Assembly: GCA_963797185.1 (NCBI GenBank)
Contig: CAWCON010000003.1
Location: forward strand, 248,001-312,000
Direction: 5' to 3'
From: CAWCON01 sp963797185
GTDB taxonomy: Bacteria > Patescibacteriota > Saccharimonadia > Saccharimonadales > UBA4665
DNA length: 64,000 nt
Shown here: piece by piece, positions 8,039-17,157 of the stretch
Numbering within the stretch: the stretch's first letter is position 1
Layout: each line of letters opens with the position of its first letter
Translations under genes and position numbers: made by a program
The notes under the pieces: generated by a model
The model's input: the letters and a program-made list of their open reading frames with translations, nothing else
What the model was told of the DNA's origin: nothing
The model's database searches: none

Positions 8039-9019
8039 ATGAACATGCGAAAACTTGGTGATGAACTGGAAGTCTCAGCGATTGGCTTAGGCTGTATGGG
8101 CATGAGTTGGGTCTATGGCAACGGCAATGATGAAGAATCAACAAGGGTCATCCACTATGCGCTCGATCACGGTATCAACTTTCTCGATACTGCCGATATC
8201 TATGGGCCACTGAAGAATGAACTTCTCGTTGGCAAAGCTATTAAGGACCGACGCGATAAAGTTATTTTAGCTACCAAATTTGGTAATGAAATCGATGATG
8301 AGGGCAACCGTACCGGTAAAGTCAACAGCAAGCCGGCATACATTCGCAAGTGCATTGAAGCTAGTCTAAAGCGACTCGGTACGGACTACATTGATTTGTA
8401 CTATCAGCACCGTGTCGATCCAGATACGCCGATTGAGGAAACTATCCAGACTATGGCTGAGTTGGTCAAAGAAGGTAAAGTTCGCTATATCGGCATGAGT
8501 GAGGCTGCGCCTGAAACGATTCGCCGTGCAGCCAAAGTACATAAAATTACTGCCCTGCAAACCGAATATAGTTTGTGGACCCGTGATCCAGAAGATGAAG
8601 TTTTGCAAACCGTGCGCGAACTTGGAATTGGTTTTGTGGCCTATAGCCCACTAGGACGGGGCTTTCTGACAGGCCAAATCAAGAGTATTGATGATCTTGA
8701 CGCCGATGACTGGCGTCGTCAAAACCCGCGCTTTATGGGCGAAAACTTTCAGAAAAACCTCGAGCTTGTCGACAAAGTAAAAGAAATTGCTGACGAGAAG
8801 GGCGTAAAACCTGGCCAATTAGCACTTGCTTGGGTACTGGCGCAAGGCGATGACATTGTGCCAATTCCTGGCACAAAGCACATGAAGTATCTGGAGGAGA
8901 ATATTGCGTCGGCTGACATTAAACTGACTGAAGAAGATTTGCAGCGTCTAGACGAAGCTGCTCCCAAAGGTGGTACCTTTGGTTCTCGCTATCCGGACAT
9001 GTCCACCGTTAATCGCTAG
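8039..9019 (+). CDS. Aldo/keto reductase
   Basis: A 326-aa NAD(P)H-dependent oxidoreductase of the TIM-barrel AKR family. The catalytic tetrad is visible: Asp50 and Tyr55 in DTADIYG, Lys80 in ATKFG and His124 in YYQHRVD. The C-terminal PIPGTKHMKYLEEN block is the usual cofactor phosphate region. A strong AAAGGAGG site precedes the ATG, and TGCTATACT is a plausible extended -10. It reduces aldehydes or ketones; the physiological substrate is unknown. Confidence 0.93.
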   Translation: MNMRKLGDELEVSAIGLGCMGMSWVYGNGNDEESTRVIHYALDHGINFLDTADIYGPLKNELLVGKAIKDRRDKVILATKFGNEIDDEGNRTGKVNSKPAYIRKCIEASLKRLGTDYIDLYYQHRVDPDTPIEETIQTMAELVKEGKVRYIGMSEAAPETIRRAAKVHKITALQTEYSLWTRDPEDEVLQTVRELGIGFVAYSPLGRGFLTGQIKSIDDLDADDWRRQNPRFMGENFQKNLELVDKVKEIADEKGVKPGQLALAWVLAQGDDIVPIPGTKHMKYLEENIASADIKLTEEDLQRLDEAAPKGGTFGSRYPDMSTVNR

Positions 9020-9025
9020 GCTGCA

Positions 9026-9730
9026 CTACTTACTTATAGCGTAGCTAAAGTTTGCTCGTAGAGTTTTATTTAAACCTGCTCGGTCAGTTGCTAAATCCCA
9101 ATGATTATCGCGCGATAAGCGCAGGATGAAATCAAGCTCTTGGTTGCGGGTTATCTGATCAGGTGCTGCCAGCCATCGTGCTATTTGTGATTTCACACTC
9201 GTAGCATCACATCGGGTCATAAGAAGTGCGATTTCATCGTCGGGAGTTTCCGCTGCCTGTTTTAGCGCACGACTCAACCAGGTATCGATGTGCTGATAGA
9301 TAGCATCAGTTGCCCCAAGCTCAAGCGTACCGTCGGGAACAGTTATTGCGCTTGTATTGGTCATGAGGGGTTCAGCACTTAAGCCGTGGGCTTGGGCTTT
9401 ATGGCTAAAATTGTTACCAACATATAATCCTGACCAATGCATGCGTGGAATGCTCGCCATATAATTTGGACTGTCAATCTCTTCGAGCTCTAAAACAATG
9501 CCCGAACGCACTGCGCCGGATCCAATCAAATAACGTAGCTCATGCTCCTGAAATGATTGTTCTGTAAGGGGCGAACGATTAATCCCTGTTACTTCATAAA
9601 GCTCGCGAGCCGGATCACTGATTAATAGTGCGCGCATTCCCATAGTGTCTATCGACGGCTTATCTAACAGAGCTTCAATATGCCATCGAGATTCTTGAGG
9701 GCTCATTCCTGTTTCTGGGAGGTTGCTCAT
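9026..9730 (-). CDS. 234-aa unknown soluble protein
   Basis: No family recognised. The start is set at the ATG at 9730 (MSNLPETGMSPQES); the frame is open to 9838, but that part reads poorly and would overlap the divergent gene's upstream region. The protein is acidic and mixed alpha/beta without signal peptide or membrane segments. It ends 7 nt from the aldo/keto reductase stop, convergent, with no obvious terminator between them. Confidence 0.55.
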   Translation of the reverse strand: MSNLPETGMSPQESRWHIEALLDKPSIDTMGMRALLISDPARELYEVTGINRSPLTEQSFQEHELRYLIGSGAVRSGIVLELEEIDSPNYMASIPRMHWSGLYVGNNFSHKAQAHGLSAEPLMTNTSAITVPDGTLELGATDAIYQHIDTWLSRALKQAAETPDDEIALLMTRCDATSVKSQIARWLAAPDQITRNQELDFILRLSRDNHWDLATDRAGLNKTLRANFSYAISK

Positions 9731-9871
9731 GGGGGTAATTAAATCCTTAACTAACACAGGAAGCAAGCATAAGAGTGGTGTTACATGAAGTCGGCGGCAG
9801 CACATAGAGGTTACACGCTGACCGGCCGTATACTTCACCGCTTTATGAGAGTAGTGTTGTATTATGATTGT

Positions 9872-10189
9872 ATGTCGACTCCCGCTTCCTCCTCAGCCAA
9901 GAAACCTACCAAACGATGGATTTTCTTGCTGATAGCACCAATCCCTCTCTTAATCCTGATTGCTTTCTTGGAGTTGGCAGTCCATGCCCTGTTTCCTCAT
10001 ATTGGCAATGGTACCGTTACGAGCAATATTTCGTTTGCAACTGTTATCTTGGCTGTCTTGAATATCATTAGTGTGCTCGCCGGTATGGCATCTCTTCTTT
10101 GCTTGTTGCTGTTCCCGCTATGGATAATCCTGCTGGTTAAGGCGTCAGATTACAATAAGAAACTGAGTACTGGGCATAAGACTCGGTAA
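9872..10189 (+). CDS. 105-aa two-helix membrane protein
   Basis: TATTAT lies 6 nt before this ATG, which supports a leaderless start here rather than at the upstream 9785 codon of the same frame. The N-terminus is Ser/Lys-rich and cytosolic, followed by hydrophobic helices at about 16-38 and 60-90. A short basic tail ends the protein. Function unknown. Confidence 0.55.
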   Translation: MSTPASSSAKKPTKRWIFLLIAPIPLLILIAFLELAVHALFPHIGNGTVTSNISFATVILAVLNIISVLAGMASLLCLLLFPLWIILLVKASDYNKKLSTGHKTR

Positions 10190-10260
10190 CCCTGCCCTCT
10201 AAAGTTTAATGTTCTTTAGCTTCTTTCGTTTGACAGATACACGTATAGATAGTACAGTCA

Positions 10261-10788
10261 TTGTTTATGACATATTATGATATCTTTAATGGTCGTTATG
10301 ACCAATCAATGCAATTGATTGCTGATCGTCGGGAAAGGCTCGGGGTACGGGTAGCTGAGGGCGTGCCAGTTGATTATGCCGATAGACTGGAGCTGCCGAC
10401 CAAACCAGAGAAAGAAGAGCCAAAGTTACCGCTCACTTGGGTAAAAGTGGTTGGACCCTCGAGAGGAAGCTGAGACTGCCAACAGATAGAAGTTTTGCCG
10501 GTGCTTCGAATGGGCTGGGTCGAGGATGGTAGTGGTTTTAGTGCTGAGCAAGGCATTACGGCTCTTGAGCTCCTCGGTAAATTACCGTCAGGCGAAGAAC
10601 GAGTGATCGGTTCTATGGGGATAGATCAAGACTATCTGTTCTCTAGCGAACCCCACCTGGTTCTCTATATGCAACCTGAAGTCCCGAGCTATGTCAGTTG
10701 GGATAGCGCTGATGCAGCACTGTTTCTGAAGCTCGCTGAATTAGCTATTGAGCAACAGCCCCAGGACAACCTTTATAGCCATCAATAA
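10261..10788 (+). pseudogene. Unknown gene interrupted by an in-frame TGA
   Basis: Two halves in the same frame, 70 codons and then about 105, are separated by one TGA at 10471-10473. The second half (GITALELLGKLPSGEERVIG) has no good start of its own: only a TTG at 10495 without a ribosome-binding site. Both halves have ordinary amino-acid composition, so one gene with a nonsense mutation is the simplest reading. TGA is the normal stop of several genes here, so recoding to Gly as in some other CPR lineages is unlikely. Function unknown. Confidence 0.45.
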
Positions 10789-10850
10789 TGCTGCTAACAG
10801 TTGCATATTTTTGATTGAATTAGCATACTCTACGGTAAAGAATTTGAGCT

Positions 10851-11552
10851 ATGACAACCCGATTAGAACAACTCGATAGTCTACAAAATTTATGGGTCAA
10901 TAATGAGCCGGTACGTATTCACGGTTCAATTGCGCATGCCGCGTTGATGGCTGAAACGTTGCCTGGTGAAATAAAGTTTACTGGTGACCACCGAGATATC
11001 GATGTTTTTGTATCGGGGGTTGGCAAGATAGCTCTAGAAGATGAAGTCAGTGCTGCGGCGCTGCATACTCCCAGTCCAATCGATGCGGGGCTGTGTGGAT
11101 TGCTGATTCATGAAGGTAATGATTACTTTGTTCATAAAGACGGTATCATTGTCGAGCTAAAGGATGGAGACTTACTCGACGAAGTCCGTAGCTACGAAGT
11201 TAGCAAATCAAACGGGGTAGTAGTTCGTTCCTTCAGTCCGCTGGGTATGCTGGCGGTCCATAGTCTTGAACCACAGTTGGCTCATGACGTTCGTCTTTCT
11301 CACCCCTTGGCTGACATAAAGCTAACGCACTGGTTTACCCGTCACGAGCTGCAGCTGCCGAAGGCTATGCAGTCGTCGATCGATAGCTTTCACCAGGCTT
11401 ATGATGAGGCCTTCCCTCGCGGCAAACTGCTGAACTCGCTGGCTCAGGTTTATAGCACCCTACTACCAGAGGCAATACGAAGCCGTCTTCGCAGCCGCAC
11501 CCACCGTTTTATGCGCGATCACGCCGGCCGCAATAGCCCGTATATAGATTAG
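10851..11552 (+). CDS. Nucleotidyltransferase-fold protein
   Basis: A 233-aa protein with a weak match to the minimal nucleotidyltransferase core: IHGSIAHAAL (Gly25-Ser26) followed by a DIDVFV strand whose Asp49 and Asp51 are the expected metal ligands. Such proteins transfer NMPs to proteins, RNA or small molecules. No HEPN partner gene lies next to it, so a toxin-antitoxin pair is not supported. The C-terminal third is Arg-rich (RSRLRSRTHRFMRDH). Confidence 0.55.
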   Translation: MTTRLEQLDSLQNLWVNNEPVRIHGSIAHAALMAETLPGEIKFTGDHRDIDVFVSGVGKIALEDEVSAAALHTPSPIDAGLCGLLIHEGNDYFVHKDGIIVELKDGDLLDEVRSYEVSKSNGVVVRSFSPLGMLAVHSLEPQLAHDVRLSHPLADIKLTHWFTRHELQLPKAMQSSIDSFHQAYDEAFPRGKLLNSLAQVYSTLLPEAIRSRLRSRTHRFMRDHAGRNSPYID

Positions 11553-11650
11553 GGTGGATTATTATACAATTTACTAAAGATATTATATAATACCCCAGTT
11601 TGCGACGACCCGTCGTCAAACGTACTTTCCTACCAACAAAGGAGACATGC

Positions 11651-13735
11651 GTGTACCGTCTGTTAAGATGGTTATCGGTTGTCGGAGTATCGGTTTTATT
11701 TCTGCTTTTCCCTCGCCTCGCGATGGCACAGGTTGTCGCTAGCCAAGGGTCTGCTTCATGTAACTATGGAGTATTGGACACCACGACGGCTCACGTGCTC
11801 GACAAATACGAGGGCCCCATTACGAGGGCACTTGAGCGACTTGAGACGATCGGTGTCGATGTCCGTGTCAGAGCTTTTCAAACTGCTCCCGACGGTAGCC
11901 TCGATGCCTACGAATCGGCTCAAGTGAGTTCCTGCCCGAGTTGGCGTGGTCCCGACGGCGCCATTAAGGACAACCTGGTTGTCTTTGCGGTGTCGCTTGA
12001 TCACCAAAGTGCCATTTACTACGGTGGCAATCTCAGCGTGTTGGCCTCATCGGTTGACAGCATTCGGGCCAATGATATGGACAATCAGTTCAAGCTTGGC
12101 CATTTCTCGGCAGGCATTATCAATGCTATAACTGCCGTTTATGGTGATTTGAGCAGTTCAGCATTACCCGTGGGTAACTCAGGTACAGGGAACTCAACAA
12201 GCAACCGCAGTACAGCGCCGATTGGACTGGTTTTTCTCTGGGTAGTGCTCGGTATCCTGATGGTGCTAGCGATAGCGTTCATCGATATTAGGGTCCATCG
12301 CTCTCGCCGACGTCGACTGGAGAATGTCAAAGCCAAGTCGGAAGCTGTCACTATGCACGACAGAGCACTGAGTACGCTTGGTGGCATTACCAACAGCGAC
12401 GACACCAAAACAACGGTGACGTTGATACTCAATCAGCTCGTTGGTGACGACCACCTACGGGTTTCAACCGCCTGGCAAAACGCGGAAATGTTGGTAGCGC
12501 AAGCATTTGCCGCTAATATACCGCTGAGCGACAATCCGGCTGCCAACGACCCGAACCTGGCACGCACCACTGAGGAGTACCAAGCGATTATGGCGAGCTA
12601 TCAAGAGCTGAATCGTTTGGCATTCGGAGCCAGCGCTGCGCTTTCTACCGTGGATAAACTCTGCACCAATTTGCAGACGGCCATGGACGAAGCGCCAGCG
12701 ACACTGCAGACAATGCAGGCACAATTGGCCACTACTACTCAGGCGTATCAGCAATTGAAAGCCGATGGCTTTCTCTTCTCTGCTGATGCTGAGCTGAACA
12801 AGGCAACGCAGGCCATCACTGACGCTATTACTCTCATCGGGAGTCACCATAATGGTATGGCGATCGTTGAGCTGGTGAAGGTCCAGTTGCTATGTAGTGA
12901 CGTCACCGACCGAATGGAGGTACTGCGTCAGCGTAAGAAGGACCTGGAAGAGCGGTATGACCACCTCTCTGGAACAACTGCGTTTGTCACCGGACAGGAG
13001 AAGAATTCTATCATCGACTTACTCGGTGATCTAACCGCTCATTTTGACGCTTCCTGTCTTACCGGCTTGCCAAGCGCAGCTCAGATCACCCATCAATACA
13101 CAACGGCCGACAAGGCGTTGGACGAAGCGGCAACAGCGCTGCACACTAACCCGCCTGATTGGGACCGCGCTGCTACGTTACTCGATGACGCCGAGCGGTG
13201 TTTGAAGCGCTATGCTGAGATGTCAGGGAAAGTCTCCGATAGAGGTTCTCAGCTTGCTAAGCTGGAATCGAGTACGCCCTCGGATATCGATAGCGTGACT
13301 ACAACGATTACGTTTCTGAAGGCAGCCACTGCCAACAGGCGCGGCAATCAGAGCGGTCACGCGCAAAATGCTGATGACTTGGGAAGGCGCCTTTCCTTTG
13401 TAAGGAGTGAGTTGAATGACCATGACAAGCCGGAGTACCTGGCAATCAGTAACCAGCTGGAGGACATCCGGAAAGCAGCCTCAGGCATTGACGTAGCGTC
13501 AAAGCAAGAAGAGCATCGCACTCTTAACCAAGAGGCACGTGCTCGTCGCGAGGCAAACCTTCGTGCTCAGGCACTCCAGGATTCGTCGTACGACAATGGC
13601 CTCGGCAATTTGTTGCTCGATGAAGTTATTATCGATGACGAATTCGGCGGTGGCGTTGACACTGGCGGTGGTGACCCGGGCAGTAGCTCAGGTGATTGGG
13701 GTAGCGACCCAGGCAGCAGCTCCGGCGGTTGGTAG
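11651..13735 (+). CDS. Secreted/membrane TPM-domain (YgcG-like) protein with coiled coil
   Basis: About 694 aa from a GTG at 11651 with AAAGGAG upstream; an earlier TTG at 11600 in the same frame is less likely. Residues 1-27 form a signal peptide ending in AMA. Residues about 45-165 resemble the TPM fold (VLDKYEGPITRALERLE ... NLVVFAVSLDHQSAIYYGG). A membrane helix lies at about 190-212 with a basic stop. A long cytosolic coiled-coil region (about 215-650) follows, then a Gly/Ser/Asp-rich tail ending in GGW, typical of YgcG-like proteins. Its transcript continues into giant hairpins and a hammerhead ribozyme. The exact role is unknown. Confidence 0.75.
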   Translation: MYRLLRWLSVVGVSVLFLLFPRLAMAQVVASQGSASCNYGVLDTTTAHVLDKYEGPITRALERLETIGVDVRVRAFQTAPDGSLDAYESAQVSSCPSWRGPDGAIKDNLVVFAVSLDHQSAIYYGGNLSVLASSVDSIRANDMDNQFKLGHFSAGIINAITAVYGDLSSSALPVGNSGTGNSTSNRSTAPIGLVFLWVVLGILMVLAIAFIDIRVHRSRRRRLENVKAKSEAVTMHDRALSTLGGITNSDDTKTTVTLILNQLVGDDHLRVSTAWQNAEMLVAQAFAANIPLSDNPAANDPNLARTTEEYQAIMASYQELNRLAFGASAALSTVDKLCTNLQTAMDEAPATLQTMQAQLATTTQAYQQLKADGFLFSADAELNKATQAITDAITLIGSHHNGMAIVELVKVQLLCSDVTDRMEVLRQRKKDLEERYDHLSGTTAFVTGQEKNSIIDLLGDLTAHFDASCLTGLPSAAQITHQYTTADKALDEAATALHTNPPDWDRAATLLDDAERCLKRYAEMSGKVSDRGSQLAKLESSTPSDIDSVTTTITFLKAATANRRGNQSGHAQNADDLGRRLSFVRSELNDHDKPEYLAISNQLEDIRKAASGIDVASKQEEHRTLNQEARARREANLRAQALQDSSYDNGLGNLLLDEVIIDDEFGGGVDTGGGDPGSSSGDWGSDPGSSSGGW

Positions 13736-13750
13736 TTAGTACATAAATGG

Positions 13751-13876
13751 GCCTTGTGGGGGCGCCTTTAACTTAAGTCATAACGACTTAAGACTGGCGC
13801 CTCCACGACAGGCTTTTTTAGTATTTTTGTTGAGTTCTTCTCTCTCATTGAGGAGCCCCGAGAATACTAAAAAGCC
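13751..13876 (+). ncRNA. Structured 3' UTR with nested long hairpins
   Basis: The first element is a long stem, GCCTTGTGGGGGCGCC (13751-13766) against GGCGCCTCCACGACAGGC (13796-13813), capped by a perfect CTTAAGTC/GACTTAAG hairpin and followed by six T, so it looks like an intrinsic terminator. The last GGC and the T-run can instead pair with AATACTAAAAAGCC (to 13876), making a second stem of about 16 bp. The two folds compete for the GGC and U-tract, as in a terminator/antiterminator pair, and the hammerhead starts 3 nt later. Confidence 0.75.
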
Positions 13877-13878
13877 AA

Positions 13879-13931
13879 ACGTTTTTATGAGTGTTGACTC
13901 ATACTGATGAGTCCAAAAGGACGAAAAACGT
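13879..13931 (+). ncRNA. Type III hammerhead ribozyme (HHR1)
   Basis: All core elements are present in order. The stem III 5' strand ACGTTT ends in U16.1, followed by cleavage nucleotide U17 at 13885. Stem I is TATGAG/CTCATA with a TGTTGA loop (a seventh pair can form). The core CTGATGA is 13904-13910, stem II is GTCC/GGAC with an AAAA loop, and GAA is 13923-13925. A15.1 and AACGT then close stem III (6 bp). Predicted cleavage is between 13885 and 13886, 150 nt after the TPM gene stop and upstream of the next promoter. This would trim the 3' end of the long upstream mRNA. Confidence 0.92.
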
Positions 13932-13947
13932 AACAGGGGTCAAGGCA

Positions 13948-13976
13948 TTGACTATAAGTTAGAAATGTGATATCAT
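13948..13976 (+). promoter_or_regulatory. Sigma-70-type promoter
   Basis: TTGACT, a 17-bp spacer and TATCAT. It lies just after the hammerhead and would start transcription near 13983 for the downstream membrane-protein gene. Confidence 0.75.
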
Positions 13977-14002
13977 AGTAGTCTTCGGTAACGTATAGGT
14001 TA

Positions 14003-14635
14003 TTGTGGTTCATTCACATAGAGAGAAAGAGAGACAGAAAATTGTCTAAATTGCTACGCCCAGTCGGCATTACGCTGTTTTTGGCGTCGTTTGCCATGAA
14101 TGTTTTATTTCTTGCCCTGCAATTAGGACGAGGTGAGACCTGGAATGGCAATCAATGGGTTTCAACTCATTACCAAGTGCCCGCCGTGCCACTCATTATT
14201 TGCTCGATTATCGTCATTATCGCTGCTATTGTTTTTATGTATACTGATGGTCCAACCATCGAACCAGGAAACCATCCTGACAGATGGGAGATACTCGGAT
14301 ATGTTTTCGCTACGGTAGCGATAATCGGCTTTATGACGCTCGTTGGTGCGGTGATTTTTTGGATATTCTTCCGACACAACATGACTTCTAACGGTTACTA
14401 CTTGTACCCAACCTGGTACTGGTCAACGTCATGGTTACTGGTGATCGGATGGGGTCTCGAATTTGGTGTCACGGGCGCTTATTACTGCTTCGGCAAATCA
14501 GATTCACCTATCCCGGATGATCCCGAGCCAGACTACTCTGATTACTCTACCGAGTTATTAATTACTCGGACCAGAGCAATGCAAGAAGAGCTTCAACGGC
14601 GCTCCATCGTACTCCACTCAGTGCTTAGCAGCTAA
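14003..14635 (+). CDS. 210-aa four-helix membrane protein
   Basis: Starts at a GTG about 20 nt after the predicted transcription start; a TTG at 14042 preceded by GAGAGA purines is an alternative and would remove a very basic 13-residue start. Four hydrophobic segments lie at about residues 22-41, 62-80, 95-120 and 140-160, separated by Trp/Tyr-rich loops, and an acidic tail (DDPEPDYSDYS) follows. No family recognised. Its 3' UTR is heavily structured. Confidence 0.6.
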   Translation: MWFIHIERKRDRKLSKLLRPVGITLFLASFAMNVLFLALQLGRGETWNGNQWVSTHYQVPAVPLIICSIIVIIAAIVFMYTDGPTIEPGNHPDRWEILGYVFATVAIIGFMTLVGAVIFWIFFRHNMTSNGYYLYPTWYWSTSWLLVIGWGLEFGVTGAYYCFGKSDSPIPDDPEPDYSDYSTELLITRTRAMQEELQRRSIVLHSVLSS

Positions 14636-14663
14636 CACTCTCACCCCATACCACCACCCGAAT

Positions 14664-14820
14664 GTCCTTTAGGTAAAGAGGTCTAGTATCGATTTTCATC
14701 GATATCACTAGTGCCCTGGAGGACAAAGCCGTATTGGTCTGTATCGTTTGTGTGCGATGATGTTGAATCATTATGATTCATTCCCATCCACTTCACCCAG
14801 ACAACACCATACGGCTTTTT
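14664..14820 (+). ncRNA. Two large consecutive 3' UTR hairpins ending in a T-run
   Basis: Element A (14664-14724) has a 10-bp outer stem GTCCTTTAGG with CCTGGAGGAC (three G-U pairs), an inner CTAGT/ACTAG stem and an ATCGAT/ATCGAT tip. Element B (14725-14820) is closed by AAAGCCGTA against TACGGCTTT followed by more T, and encloses a GAATCA/TGATTC hairpin. Element B acts as a terminator by position. The pair fills most of the 259-nt gap after the membrane-protein gene. No hammerhead core is visible here. Confidence 0.7.
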
Positions 14821-14894
14821 TACTACCCTTTTTCAGTCGACTTTTGAACAGCCTAAAGGTTGCATTATAACCAGTTTTATGGTATTATCATAAC

Positions 14895-15707
14895 ATGTCT
14901 TTCGAATTTGGCGAACAAGGATTTGCTGAAATATCAAACGATCAAAGCCGGGCCTTCATAAGCAAAATTGATGAGCTGATGCCACTGCTTCATGAAACCA
15001 ATATCTTTATTGACGAACCTGAGATTGAGTCGTCTGATCCTGAAGCTTTGGCCACGACGTTCATGGCAAATCAAGCGGTTCTCGCCTCAATTGAAAACGT
15101 TAATGATTTATTGAATCGTATCGACGCCAGTGAAGATTCTAATGCGTCACGCTACACTCACCGGGAGATCACGGCTGACTTTGTCATCGATGATACCCTT
15201 ATTCGGGTGTCACATAGTTTAAGGCAACGTGAAGACCTCCGGGAATCACCCCCAGCTTTAGTCGAAACCGAACAGCAATATAAAGTTGAGACAACAGAGA
15301 TTGAGGACATGGGTACGTTTGAATTCGCACAAGTTAAGACCCATGAGATTAAGACGGGTGACCACTACCCTGTTCCGGACACATATTTTTCTAATAATTG
15401 GTACAGACGGCCAATTTCGGTACCGGGCAAGCCTGAACCTCGATGGTTAAACTTTCTTGCTCCACAAGTACTTACCCTCGTGGACCAAATGATACAACAT
15501 GGTCGCGGCGTTATAGACGATAAAGAATTCATTGTTCTCGAAGAGCAGCGAGTCGAAGCCCGCAAGGCTCGGCGACTGGACCAAACGCAGGAATACGAAA
15601 TACGCTTTGATCGTAATCGTTTTGCTGATGTGATGCGATTACTGACACAGGTTGAGCTCTCAAACCGTGTCCCTTCCAGCAAAAAAGTAAACGATACACC
15701 CTTTTAG
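14895..15707 (+). CDS. 270-aa unknown acidic protein
   Basis: TATTAT lies 6 nt before the ATG, a clear leaderless arrangement. The protein is soluble and acidic, with a helical first half (NDLLNRIDASED) and a mixed second half; a WYRRPISVPGKPEPRWLNF stretch precedes the final helical, Arg-rich region. No family recognised. It belongs to a run of unrelated unknown genes (14.9-19.6 kb) with separate promoters. Confidence 0.55.
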   Translation: MSFEFGEQGFAEISNDQSRAFISKIDELMPLLHETNIFIDEPEIESSDPEALATTFMANQAVLASIENVNDLLNRIDASEDSNASRYTHREITADFVIDDTLIRVSHSLRQREDLRESPPALVETEQQYKVETTEIEDMGTFEFAQVKTHEIKTGDHYPVPDTYFSNNWYRRPISVPGKPEPRWLNFLAPQVLTLVDQMIQHGRGVIDDKEFIVLEEQRVEARKARRLDQTQEYEIRFDRNRFADVMRLLTQVELSNRVPSSKKVNDTPF

Positions 15708-15793
15708 TAACTTAATAATGAAGCAGCAGGAGCTTTTCCGCTACTGCTGATTATTGACAGACATGGCCCTCAAGTTCTATTGTATATTCCATA

Positions 15794-16177
15794 TTGAAAG
15801 AATCTCGATTAACCGACACCGAACCTGATGCCTGGATGCCAACCAGGTGGGGTGTCGTCAACTATAGAGGCGTCCGTGAATGCTCTGAATTACGCTGGGA
15901 ACAGCAGGCTTTGGATATCAACCGAAACCGCTCGCTCTGGGATATCATTCGAAGAGTTGGCAGAGTTACGGCTGAATCAGTTATGAGAGATGAGGCCGAT
16001 GTCGACAATGCCCAATTTGATGCTGCTTATCCAGCCATACCGCTGGTTCTCAAATCGCAGTACGATAGCAAAGCCAACCTGCGTGCCGTTGGTATCGATC
16101 AACTATACTTTGAAACGTATGACAAACTAGTGGATGCATTGCAGCGATCAACCAGCAATCAAGAAGTTAGCTTGTAG
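15794..16177 (+). CDS. 127-aa unknown protein, TTG start
   Basis: The frame begins at a TTG five bases after TATATT, so a leaderless TTG start is plausible; no upstream ATG with a ribosome-binding site fits. The protein is soluble with a Trp/Arg-rich first half (WDIIRRVGRVTAESVM). It ends shortly before the convergent gene at 16209. Function unknown. Confidence 0.45.
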   Translation: MKESRLTDTEPDAWMPTRWGVVNYRGVRECSELRWEQQALDINRNRSLWDIIRRVGRVTAESVMRDEADVDNAQFDAAYPAIPLVLKSQYDSKANLRAVGIDQLYFETYDKLVDALQRSTSNQEVSL

Positions 16178-16208
16178 GGTCTGTCGCTGCTTCGTAGAGG
16201 CTACAAAA

Positions 16209-17015
16209 CTAAAGGGTACCAATCTCGTCGACTGCGCCACTGCGAATTGCTGCCTGGCGAATTCCTCTCTCGGTAGTCAGATGGTCGTAGCTACGAAAAT
16301 CATCGAGTACGCCGCTGATACGAGATAAGAAGAGCGTATCACTGCTCAGGCTGATACCAAAGCGGTGATGCTGGACTATCTCGTGATAGCCCAACGCATA
16401 CTGATTCTCATTATCCCGAACAATACCGTCCTTCTCACAGTCTGAGATATCATCTGTATCCCGTTGAACCTGTATCAATTCAATCTCTGCTTGTGCTAAT
16501 CGTTGGGTTGCTCTGACTGTGGTGTCTGACTGCCAGGCTGCGTGTAAATCAAATACCGGCAGTATCACTTTTCCAACGTATTGGTCTAATGGTCGTGATG
16601 GATATCTGCGTTTTTCAATTCGATACTGCAGTGGACTATAGCCTGGATCGACTGGTGGGATATAGCCGATGGCTTCGGGGCGATCAATGCGATCATTCAT
16701 AAATCGGGCAACGGGACGTCGCGACGCGCGTTGATAATTGAATCGATCATGCAGGTGCTCGTAGAAAGTTCTTAGCTCCCGGCCTTGCGGATTGGCTTGC
16801 ATACCAACTCTGCTCAAGCCGTCAAAGCCGTGCATTGCCAGGGTAAATATCCCCACTTGCTTGGTGACCCCTCCAGTTTCAAGGACGCTTTCGGCGACTT
16901 GATTGGCTGTCTCCACCAATTGTTGCTGGTGATCTCCCTCTGCTGCCTTAATAGTGCGGAGTGCCGTTGACCGATGATCTTGCTGGATATCTTCTGTTGA
17001 ACGCTGTCGTGCCAT
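16209..17015 (-). CDS. 268-aa unknown protein
   Basis: Starts at the ATG at 17015 with GAAGGAG about 10 nt upstream; a TTG two codons earlier is possible. The N-terminal 50 residues are helical and polar (STEDIQQDHRSTALR), followed by an Arg/Pro/Tyr-rich middle (SRRPVARFMNDRIDRPE) and a mixed C-terminus. No signal peptide or membrane helix, and no family recognised. Confidence 0.5.
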   Translation of the reverse strand: MARQRSTEDIQQDHRSTALRTIKAAEGDHQQQLVETANQVAESVLETGGVTKQVGIFTLAMHGFDGLSRVGMQANPQGRELRTFYEHLHDRFNYQRASRRPVARFMNDRIDRPEAIGYIPPVDPGYSPLQYRIEKRRYPSRPLDQYVGKVILPVFDLHAAWQSDTTVRATQRLAQAEIELIQVQRDTDDISDCEKDGIVRDNENQYALGYHEIVQHHRFGISLSSDTLFLSRISGVLDDFRSYDHLTTERGIRQAAIRSGAVDEIGTL

Positions 17016-17157
17016 AGCCAAGTCTCTCCTTCGAGTTAGTAATGAGCATCATATATCGACGATGATTCCTAATGCAAGCAGCAGCGTCTTCAGATGTCGA
17101 AGGCTTGCATTCTGAGCTGTATAGTAGATACTATAGGCTGGATTTATTGAAACTATT

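Noticed and set aside
10261..10788. TGA recoding to Gly as in some CPR lineages
   Set aside because: TGA is the natural terminator of several intact genes here (24844, 41650, 60238), so a simple nonsense mutation is more likely.
12139..12850. Long minus-strand open frames inside the TPM gene
   Set aside because: Shadow frames of a strongly coding plus-strand gene, with no starts or families.
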